Shown piece by piece: positions 17,161 to 23,511 of a DNA stretch of 64,000 nt. Source of the stretch: Daejeonella sp. (GTDB lineage: Bacteria > Bacteroidota > Bacteroidia > Sphingobacteriales > Sphingobacteriaceae); assembly GCF_030684675.1 (NCBI RefSeq), contig NZ_JAUXXZ010000023.1, forward strand, positions 62,001 to 126,000. The letters are read 5' to 3'. A program made the translations under genes and the position numbers. The notes beneath the pieces were generated by a model. It was not told the origin of the DNA. It did not search any database and worked only from the letters and a program-made list of their open reading frames with translations. Every line of letters begins with the position of its first letter. Within the stretch, counting starts at the first letter, position 1.

Positions 17161-18221
17161 AACCCATTGAGAGTATAAGCTATTCCGTTTTTTTCGAGAA
17201 CAGTCTGCAGGAATTATCTGCATTTTTAAATAAAAAGAAATACAGCAAGGTTTTTGTTCTGGTTGACAGCAATACAGAAATTCATTGTCTGCCGGCATTA
17301 CAGGAAGCTTTAGGATCCATTGAATTTGATCTGATTGAAGTTACACCTGGTGAGGAAAATAAGAATATTGATTTTTGTATCGGGATCTGGAGAATGCTCC
17401 TTGACTTTGGCGCCGACAGAAACAGCATCATGATCAACCTTGGCGGTGGTGTGATTACTGACATGGGTGGTTTTGCAGCTTCTACATTCAAGCGGGGTAT
17501 TGATTTTGTACAGGTACCTACTACCCTATTATCCCAGGTTGATGCTTCCGTCGGTGGCAAAACCGGAGTGGATATGGAGAGTGTAAAAAACATCATTGGC
17601 ACCTTTACTCAGCCTAAGGCGGTCTATATCCAAACCCAGTTCCTGAAGACATTAAGTGACAGGGAACTCCGTTCTGGATATGCTGAAGTAATTAAACACG
17701 GACTCATTTACGATGCCTCCCTGTTCGAAGAGCTGAAGGGAATTGTTCCAAAAGAACTGAGTGATGAAATTATCTACCGTTCCATTGAAATTAAAAATGA
17801 AGTAGTCATTGCAGATCCTTTTGAAAAAGGGTTACGAAAAATTCTGAATTACGGTCATACCATTGGGCATGCTGTCGAAAGTTACTCTTTGAAACATGAT
17901 AAAAGTCCATTATTGCATGGAGAAGCGATTGCAATTGGTTTCATTTGCGAAGCTTTCCTTTCTGAAAAAAGAAATGGCCTTAAAAAAGAGGAGCTTTCTG
18001 AAATTGTAAAAACCATTCAGAATACTTACCCTGCTTATAAATTAAATAAAAGCATTTATCCTGACCTGCTTGATATCATTAAGAATGATAAAAAGAACAA
18101 TGCCGGGCAGATCAGCTTCTCCTTGTTAAGTGAAATTGGTAAATGCGGATACGACATTTATTGCACCGAAGAAGAGATATTTGAGAGTTTAGATTTTTAC
18201 ATGACTTGCGAAATCACCTGA
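17157..18221 (+). CDS. aroB: 3-dehydroquinate synthase
   Basis: The 354-residue enzyme converts DAHP to 3-dehydroquinate (second shikimate step) using NAD+ and a divalent metal. The sequence shows the NAD site (VTPGEENKN, INLGGGVITDMGGFAAS), VPTTLLSQVDASVGGKTGVD, RSGYAEVIKHGLI and metal-ligand regions NYGHTIGHAVES and LHGEAIAIGF. The final residues MTCEIT and the stop codon lie inside the first unit of the repeat starting at 18203, so the native C-terminus may have been altered by repeat insertion. It is upstream of, and separated by repeats from, the attenuated pheA operon. Confidence 0.96.
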   Translation: MKPIESISYSVFFENSLQELSAFLNKKKYSKVFVLVDSNTEIHCLPALQEALGSIEFDLIEVTPGEENKNIDFCIGIWRMLLDFGADRNSIMINLGGGVITDMGGFAASTFKRGIDFVQVPTTLLSQVDASVGGKTGVDMESVKNIIGTFTQPKAVYIQTQFLKTLSDRELRSGYAEVIKHGLIYDASLFEELKGIVPKELSDEIIYRSIEIKNEVVIADPFEKGLRKILNYGHTIGHAVESYSLKHDKSPLLHGEAIAIGFICEAFLSEKRNGLKKEELSEIVKTIQNTYPAYKLNKSIYPDLLDIIKNDKKNNAGQISFSLLSEIGKCGYDIYCTEEEIFESLDFYMTCEIT

Positions 18222-18492
18222 CAGAGCGGAAAGTAGATTTCGTCAGTCTGAACTTCCCCGACTTGCGAAATCACCTAACCGAGCGGAAAGTGATTTCGTC
18301 AGTCGCAAATCTAAATAGGGCGACTGACGAATTTGTCTTGCATGATGCCCAGGTAAATTCGTAAGTCTGAACTTCCCCGACTTGCGAAATCACCTAACCG
18401 AGCGGAAAGTAGATTTCGTCAGTCGCAAATCTAAATAGGGCGACTGACGAATTTGTCTTGCATGATGCCCAGGTAAATTCGTAAGTCTGAAC
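18203..18492. repeat. Tandem paired-hairpin (REP/BIME-like) repeats, about 120-bp unit
   Basis: Two nearly identical units (18260-18378 and 18379-18492) follow a shortened first unit (18203-18259). Each full unit holds two hairpins: GACTTGCGAAATC with GATTTCGTCAGTC, and GACTGACGAATTT with AAATTCGTAAGTC, so all four arms are versions of GACTkrCGAAwTy. The copies differ by one 1-bp indel (AGTGATTTC against AGTAGATTTC). The array begins within the last codons of aroB and ends about 60 bp before the pheA promoter. Paired palindromes of this kind resemble BIMEs moved by REP-associated tyrosine transposases; no such gene is in the window. Confidence 0.85.
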
Positions 18493-18555
18493 AAGCATAT
18501 AAATTAGATGATTTGCAAAAATCCAGTCGATTCACAAAATAATTTATTTTTTCTA

Positions 18556-18585
18556 TTGACAGAATTAAATTTTGTGCTACATTTG
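18556..18585 (+). promoter_or_regulatory. Promoter of the pheA leader/operon
   Basis: TTG at 18556-18558 and TACATTTG at 18578-18585, separated by 19 bp, match the Bacteroidota consensus TTTG-N19-TAnnTTTG closely. Transcription would start near 18590, a few bases before the leader-peptide ATG at 18598. Confidence 0.7.
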
Positions 18586-18597
18586 GAAAACATAAGG

Positions 18598-18669
18598 ATG
18601 AAAAATTCAACTACATATTACTTCGCTTATTTTTACTATCACGGTAAGAGCGGGGAAAATATGCAATAG
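18598..18669 (+). CDS. pheL: pheA operon leader peptide (Tyr/Phe-rich attenuator peptide)
   Basis: This 23-codon ORF begins MKNSTTYYFAYFYYHGK and ends NMQ. Codons 7-14 contain five Tyr and two Phe among eight, a density expected of a leader peptide that stalls the ribosome when charged tRNA-Tyr or tRNA-Phe is scarce. It starts 12 bp after a good promoter and is followed by an intrinsic terminator 22 nt beyond its stop codon, then by pheA. The role is analogous to PheL of E. coli, although the sequence is not homologous and Tyr dominates, suggesting joint sensing of both amino acids. Confidence 0.85.
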   Translation: MKNSTTYYFAYFYYHGKSGENMQ

Positions 18670-18702
18670 ATCTTAATATAGAAATTAGCAAAAAGTCCCT
18701 GC
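18650..18702 (+). promoter_or_regulatory. Predicted antiterminator pairing of the pheA attenuator
   Basis: GCGGGGA (18650-18656), inside the leader codons for Ser-Gly-Glu just after the aromatic run, can pair over all seven bases (one G-U) with TCCCTGC (18696-18702), which is the 5' arm of the terminator. A ribosome stalled at the Tyr/Phe codons would leave 18650-18656 free and block the terminator. A ribosome reaching the TAG at 18667 would cover it and allow termination. Confidence 0.7.
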
Positions 18703-18724
18703 CCAAAAGCAGGGACTTTTTTTA
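18691..18724 (+). terminator. Attenuator terminator before pheA
   Basis: A perfect stem AAAAGTCCCTGC (18691-18702) and GCAGGGACTTTT (18709-18720), with a 6-nt loop CCAAAA and a 3' run of seven T, lies 12 bp upstream of the pheA ATG. It can only regulate entry into the pheA operon, since no gene other than the leader precedes it on this transcript. Confidence 0.9.
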
Positions 18725-18735
18725 TTTAAAATCAA

Positions 18736-19563
18736 ATGCAAAAAAAACGAGTAGCAATTCAGGGAATCCGGGCATCATTTCACGAAGAGGCAGCATTTAA
18801 ATTCTTCGGGACTGATATCGAAACCATTGAATGCGAATCATTCAAAAAAACCTGTGAGGTTTTGAAGAATAAACAGGCAGATTACGTGGTCATGGCTATT
18901 GAAAATTCAATTGCCGGAAGTCTTCTGCCTAACTATACCCTGCTCAGAGAATACAACTTCTCCATAGTCGGTGAGGTCTATCTCGCGATACAACTTCATT
19001 TGCTTGCGCTTCCTGGAGTAAAATTCGAAGATGTAAAGTATGTTCAGTCACATCCGATCGCCATTCGTCAATGCAGTGATTTCTTCGAAGAATTTCCTCA
19101 TTTACAAGTAGTTGAAAGCAGTGATACTGCGGCCTGTGCGAAGAAAATCAGAGAAGAAAACCTGACTGATACCGTAGCTATTGCAAATCTTCTTGCTGCT
19201 AAACTATATGATCTGGAAGTCATGGAAAGAAGGATTGAATCTAATAAGAAAAATTTTACCCGATTCCTGATCCTTGCAAATAAACCACTCGAAAATGTTG
19301 AAGTCAATAAAGCTTCCTTTAGTTTCCAGGTAGGGAACTCCGTTGGATCGCTGGCCGATGTGCTGAATATCTTTGCTTCCAAAAAGATAAATCTGAGCAA
19401 AATCCAGTCAATGCCCGTACTTGGAAAACGAAATGAATATAATTTTTACGTTGATATAGAATGGAAAAATCAGGCCGATTATGATTCTGCGATCCGTCAG
19501 GTTTTAAAACATACCATCAACTTCACAATTATGGGTGAGTACTTAAAAAACGATAAAGTTTAA
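18736..19563 (+). CDS. pheA: Prephenate dehydratase
   Basis: The 275-residue protein converts prephenate to phenylpyruvate. The N-terminal catalytic half shows VAIQGIRASFHEEAA, VMAIENSIAGSLLPNY, VQSHPIAIRQC and the key NFTRFLIL (TRF) motif near residue 178. The C-terminal ACT domain begins at SFSFQVGNSVGSLADVL (usually GxLxxVL) and contains NLSKIQSMPV, the usual phenylalanine-binding ESRP site being replaced by QSMP. The chorismate mutase activity is not fused here but on the next gene product. Expression is predicted to be under Tyr/Phe attenuation by the leader at 18598. Confidence 0.95.
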   Translation: MQKKRVAIQGIRASFHEEAAFKFFGTDIETIECESFKKTCEVLKNKQADYVVMAIENSIAGSLLPNYTLLREYNFSIVGEVYLAIQLHLLALPGVKFEDVKYVQSHPIAIRQCSDFFEEFPHLQVVESSDTAACAKKIREENLTDTVAIANLLAAKLYDLEVMERRIESNKKNFTRFLILANKPLENVEVNKASFSFQVGNSVGSLADVLNIFASKKINLSKIQSMPVLGKRNEYNFYVDIEWKNQADYDSAIRQVLKHTINFTIMGEYLKNDKV

Positions 19564-19639
19564 CCTAAAAAAGCAAACAACAATTAAAAACGATACTATA
19601 ATCAACCCTGGAAAGCTTTCCGGACCAAAAATTAAAACG

Positions 19640-20743
19640 ATGAAATTAAATTTAAAATTACAGCCCTTAAGTACCTGGGTAAAAACAAAAAACGAGCCTT
19701 TATTAATTGCAGGGCCATGCAGTGCTGAAACTGAAGATCAGCTGATGGCTACCGCACATTTACTGGCAAAAACAGGAAAGGTTTCTGTTTTAAGAGCTGG
19801 AATCTGGAAACCGCGTACCCGTCCCGGAGAGTTTGAAGGTATTGGAAGTATTGGCTTAACCTGGTTAAAAAGAGCCAAGGAAGAAACAGGCTTACCTACT
19901 GCAGTAGAAGTAGCAAACGCAAAACATGTAGAAGAAGCCCTGGCAGCAGGAGTTGATATACTTTGGGTGGGTGCACGTTCAACGGTAAATCCATTTACAG
20001 TACAGGAAATTGCCGATGCCCTTAAAGGTGTAGATATTCCGGTGATGGTTAAAAATCCGGTTAATCCTGACCTTCAGTTATGGATAGGTGCATTGGAACG
20101 TTTCAATAATGCTGGTATCACAAAGCTTGCGGCTATTCACAGAGGATTCTCTTCTTTTGAAAAAACCGCGTTCAGAAATGAACCGATGTGGGAACTGGCC
20201 ATTCAGCTAAAAACTTTATGTCCTGAACTTCCAATCATCAATGACCCTAGCCATATTTGTGGAAACCGTGAATTGATTCAATACGTTGCCCAAAAAGCAC
20301 TTGATCTGGATATGCAGGGATTAATGATCGAGTCTCACCTTGACCCTTCTGTAGCATGGACTGATGCAAAACAACAGTTAACTCCTGCTGCATTATCAGA
20401 ATTAATGGAGCTTCTTACACTGCGTAAGCCGGAAAGTAAAGACAAAGAGTTTACTGATAAACTGGCTGATCTGCGTACCAGTATTGATAAAATTGATGAT
20501 CAGATCATTCAGAAAATAGCCGAAAGAATGCAGGTAGTTCAAAAAATCGGTGAATTCAAACGTGATAATGGAGTAACTATCCTTCAGGTAAACCGCTGGG
20601 ATCAGATCATGAACAAACGCAGTGCATTTGCAAAGGCTTTAAAGCTGGATCTTAACTTTACAGGTAAACTTCTGGAATTAATCCACAGCGAATCTATCCG
20701 CAAGCAAACTGAAATCATGAACGATAAAGTGAATGTTGAATAA
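19640..20743 (+). CDS. Bifunctional DAHP synthase / chorismate mutase
   Basis: The 367-residue protein has an N-terminal type I-beta, KDO8P-like DAHP synthase (LLIAGPCSAET, LRAGIWKPRTRPGEFEGIG, AVEVANAKHVEEAL, ILWVGARSTVNPF, MVKNPVNPDLQLWIGALER, IHRGFSS, NDPSHICGNRE) and a C-terminal AroQ-type chorismate mutase of about 90 residues (LRTSIDKIDDQIIQKIAERMQVVQKIGEFKRDNGV). It condenses PEP with erythrose-4-phosphate to start the shikimate pathway and also makes prephenate for the pheA product. The fusion usually allows the mutase domain to mediate feedback control. Confidence 0.94.
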   Translation: MKLNLKLQPLSTWVKTKNEPLLIAGPCSAETEDQLMATAHLLAKTGKVSVLRAGIWKPRTRPGEFEGIGSIGLTWLKRAKEETGLPTAVEVANAKHVEEALAAGVDILWVGARSTVNPFTVQEIADALKGVDIPVMVKNPVNPDLQLWIGALERFNNAGITKLAAIHRGFSSFEKTAFRNEPMWELAIQLKTLCPELPIINDPSHICGNRELIQYVAQKALDLDMQGLMIESHLDPSVAWTDAKQQLTPAALSELMELLTLRKPESKDKEFTDKLADLRTSIDKIDDQIIQKIAERMQVVQKIGEFKRDNGVTILQVNRWDQIMNKRSAFAKALKLDLNFTGKLLELIHSESIRKQTEIMNDKVNVE

Positions 20744-20745
20744 CA

Positions 20746-21990
20746 ATGAGTTCAGCAAGCATAAAAATATCAGCAGCAAATAAAAAACTAGACTGCACCA
20801 TACCTCTGACCGGATCAAAAAGCGAGTGTAACCGCGCTTTGATCATGCAGGCATTGAGTGATGGTGCGGTCCAGGTAGAGAATATATCTGAAGCTGCTGA
20901 TACTGTTACGTTAAACAATATCCTCCGAGATAAGGCACAAAAAATAGTTGATATCGGTCCGGCAGGTACTGCCATGCGCTTTTTAACTGCTTTTTACTCC
21001 CTACAGGCTGGTGAAGTGATTTTAACCGGGTCGGAGCGCATGAAACAGCGACCTATCGGGATTCTGGTTGATGCTTTAAGAACGCTCGGTGCTGATATTC
21101 AATATGCGGAAAAAGAAGGATTCCCTCCATTAAAAATCAGGGGTTCGCTTCAGCAGAAAACGAATCAAGTGAGTATAAAAGGCAATATCAGTAGTCAGTA
21201 TATTTCTGCCCTATTGCTTATTGCCCCAAAACTTGAACAAGGTTTGAATCTTGTGATTGAGGGGGAATTAACCTCAAAACCATATGTTCAGATGACCCTT
21301 GCAATGATGGAACAAGCTGGCATCAGACATACCTGGAGTGATAATGTGATCAGCATTGCAAGGCAGCCTTTCAATAAGTCGGTAATTAATGTGGAACCCG
21401 ACTGGAGTGCAGCTTCTTATTGGTATGCTATTGCGGCCTTATCTGAAGAAGCCCGTCTTTTCCTACCGGGATTGAATGGATATAGTCTCCAGGGAGACAG
21501 TATGATTACTGAGATTATGGCAAACTTTGGCATAAGCTCACAGTTCAAAGATGGTGGTGTCTATTTATTCAAGGAAGCAAAGAAATTGGAGCGAAAGATC
21601 TTTGATTTTAAGGAATGTCCGGATCTGGCACAGACTGTAATTGTTTGTTGTGCAGCACTGGGACATGATGCTACCTTCACCGGATTGGAGACTTTAAAAA
21701 TTAAGGAAACCGACCGGGTCAATGCACTTCAGACTGAACTGGCTAAGATCGGAGTAAAGCTGATTGAAAAGAATCAAACTTATAAACTGGATTGCTCAGG
21801 ACTAGATCTGAATAAAAAAATTCAGATAGCAACTTACGATGATCATAGAATGGCTATGGCCTTTGCACCACTTGCATTAGTTATGCCGGAGCTCGAAATT
21901 GAAGATCATCTGGTTGTTGAAAAATCATATCCGGATTTTTGGAAACATCTGGAAATAGCAGGATTCAATTTAAGGAGTATTGAGAAGTGA
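20746..21990 (+). CDS. aroA: 3-phosphoshikimate 1-carboxyvinyltransferase (EPSP synthase)
   Basis: The 414-residue enzyme joins shikimate-3-phosphate and PEP. Visible signatures are PLTGSKSECNRALIMQAL, DIGPAGTAMRFLTAF, LTGSERMKQRPIG, GNISSQYISALLLIAP, EPDWSAASYWYA, LKIKETDRVNALQTEL and TYDDHRMAMAFAPLAL. The PEP-site NAGTAxR motif reads PAGTAMR here, a modest deviation seen in divergent Bacteroidota enzymes. It starts 2 bp after the DAHP synthase stop, indicating tight co-translation. The protein is shorter and more divergent than E. coli AroA (427). Confidence 0.94.
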   Translation: MSSASIKISAANKKLDCTIPLTGSKSECNRALIMQALSDGAVQVENISEAADTVTLNNILRDKAQKIVDIGPAGTAMRFLTAFYSLQAGEVILTGSERMKQRPIGILVDALRTLGADIQYAEKEGFPPLKIRGSLQQKTNQVSIKGNISSQYISALLLIAPKLEQGLNLVIEGELTSKPYVQMTLAMMEQAGIRHTWSDNVISIARQPFNKSVINVEPDWSAASYWYAIAALSEEARLFLPGLNGYSLQGDSMITEIMANFGISSQFKDGGVYLFKEAKKLERKIFDFKECPDLAQTVIVCCAALGHDATFTGLETLKIKETDRVNALQTELAKIGVKLIEKNQTYKLDCSGLDLNKKIQIATYDDHRMAMAFAPLALVMPELEIEDHLVVEKSYPDFWKHLEIAGFNLRSIEK

Positions 21991-22079
21991 GTATTGAGTA
22001 TTGAGAATGAAAAATCCTACTACCAACTATATTTTTTACCACAAATTGTAATTTTAACTACTTATAACTTAAAACCTAC

Positions 22080-22110
22080 AACTTATAACTTATAACTTAT
22101 AACTTATAAC
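22080..22110 (+). repeat. Heptanucleotide tandem repeat (AACTTAT)n upstream of aroC
   Basis: About four and a half copies of AACTTAT end 6 bp before the aroC start codon; looser copies precede them (22056-22069), and a GTATTGA repeat overlaps the end of aroA. Changes in copy number would alter spacing between upstream elements and the aroC start. Confidence 0.7.
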
Positions 22111-22116
22111 TCAAAA

Positions 22117-23220
22117 ATGGCAGGCAATTCATTCGGTCAACTGTTCCGCATAACAACTTTCGGAGAATCACATGGTGAGGCTATTGGGGTGATTATCGAT
22201 GGCTGTCCTTCTAATTTGGTGGTCGACATGGATTTCATCCAGTCTGAGCTCGATAAGCGTAAACCGGGACAATCAAAGATTACAACCCAGCGCAAGGAAA
22301 GTGATACAGTACAGATCCTTTCAGGAGTATTTGAAGGCAAAACCACCGGCACTCCTATTGCTATGATCATCCCGAATGAAGATCAGCGTTCAAAAGATTA
22401 TTCGCATATCAAAGATGCCTATCGTCCCTCACATGCAGATTATACTTACGATGCCAAATACGGTCATCGGGATCACCGCGGTGGTGGAAGATCATCTGCA
22501 AGAGAAACAGCAGCAAGGGTAGCCGCAGGAGCAATCGCTAAACTTTTATTACAACAATCCGGAATCGAAATATTTGCACATGTATCATCAGCAGGTACCA
22601 TCGAAGCTCCCCTGCTTTCAATAAATTCGATACCAGAATTGCTTGAGATCAGGGAGAGTAATATTGTACGTTGTGCCGATCCGGCTACCGCCAATCAGAT
22701 GATTGAACTGATCGATGGGGTCAGAAAAGAAGGAGATACGATCGGTGGTAAAATTTCATGCCTGGTTAAAAACTGTCCCGTTGGATTGGGAGAGCCTGTT
22801 TTTGACAAACTGCATGCCGATTTAGGTAAGGCGATGTTAAGTATCAATGCCGTTCATGGCTTTGATTATGGATCGGGGTTTGCAGGTTCAGAAATGAGAG
22901 GTTCTGAGCATAATGATCTTTTTGTAGCCCCTTCAGAAGGACAGGAAAACAGTAATTTCCGTACTCTGACTAACTATTCGGGCGGAATTCAGGGTGGGAT
23001 ATCAAACGGAATGGATATTACCTTCAGGGTGGCATTCAAACCGGTAGCAACCATCATGCAAAATCAGGCCAGCCTCGATTCTGCAGGTAATGCAGCAAAT
23101 GTTCAGGGAAAGGGCAGGCATGATCCATGTGTTGTGCCCCGCGCGGTAGCAATTATTGAAGCTATGGCAGCACTGGTACTGGCTGATCATTTATTGAGGA
23201 ATAGGGTAATCAGGCTTTAG
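22117..23220 (+). CDS. aroC: Chorismate synthase
   Basis: The 367-residue enzyme converts EPSP to chorismate with reduced FMN. It shows the family signatures [57 protein letters not shown]-type core (positions about 106-145), [13 protein letters not shown], and [23 protein letters not shown]. Length is typical. The 126-bp gap before it contains simple-sequence repeats, so it may have its own promoter, although it remains in line with the pheA-aroA block. Confidence 0.97.
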   Translation: MAGNSFGQLFRITTFGESHGEAIGVIIDGCPSNLVVDMDFIQSELDKRKPGQSKITTQRKESDTVQILSGVFEGKTTGTPIAMIIPNEDQRSKDYSHIKDAYRPSHADYTYDAKYGHRDHRGGGRSSARETAARVAAGAIAKLLLQQSGIEIFAHVSSAGTIEAPLLSINSIPELLEIRESNIVRCADPATANQMIELIDGVRKEGDTIGGKISCLVKNCPVGLGEPVFDKLHADLGKAMLSINAVHGFDYGSGFAGSEMRGSEHNDLFVAPSEGQENSNFRTLTNYSGGIQGGISNGMDITFRVAFKPVATIMQNQASLDSAGNAANVQGKGRHDPCVVPRAVAIIEAMAALVLADHLLRNRVIRL

Positions 23221-23245
23221 GGGATTCGTGAATGACAGTATTTGT

Positions 23246-23330
23246 GTCATTGCGAGCACAGCGAAGCAATCTCTTGGTTATTCAATCACCAATTGCATAA
23301 GATTGCTTCGTCGTACCTCCTCGCAAAGAC
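23246..23330. repeat. REP-like hairpin repeat (GTCATTGCGAG type)
   Basis: GTCATTGCGAGCACAGCGA followed by AGCAATCT, and the mirrored AGATTGCTTCG...CTCGCAAAGAC, form an imperfect hairpin of about 27-bp arms. The GTCATTGCGAG/GCAATCT pattern is a common intergenic repeat in many bacterial genomes. It sits between the convergent aroC and E1 genes. Confidence 0.65.
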
Positions 23331-23395
23331 ATTCTATTATTGATACTGCTAATTTTGGCAAAGGAGTGCCGCCTGACCAGATGGGCAGGTACGAT

Positions 23396-23443
23396 GGAGA
23401 AATCTGTTCTTCAATGGCAAAGTGTTACTCAACAGATTTCTCC
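23396..23443. repeat. Second REP-like hairpin repeat
   Basis: GGAGAAATCTGTT (23396-23408) and AACAGATTTCTCC (23431-23443) form a perfect 13-bp inverted repeat with a 22-nt loop. It differs in sequence from the neighbouring GTCATTGCGAG hairpin, so two families are packed into one 291-bp gap between convergent genes. Confidence 0.65.
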
Positions 23444-23511
23444 TCGCGTTGAAAATCACCTAATTACAAAAATTTTAGCTCGCTCGTATGACGGGATGTT
23501 GTTCGTAACGA

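Noticed and set aside
18203-18492. Possible CRISPR array
   Set aside because: Units are about 120 bp, nearly identical along their whole length and contain no variable spacers; they are tandem palindromic repeats with no cas gene nearby.
23228-23452. ORFs across 23228-23600
   Set aside because: They lie over two palindromic repeats and have composition set by the repeats; no protein family is recognisable.
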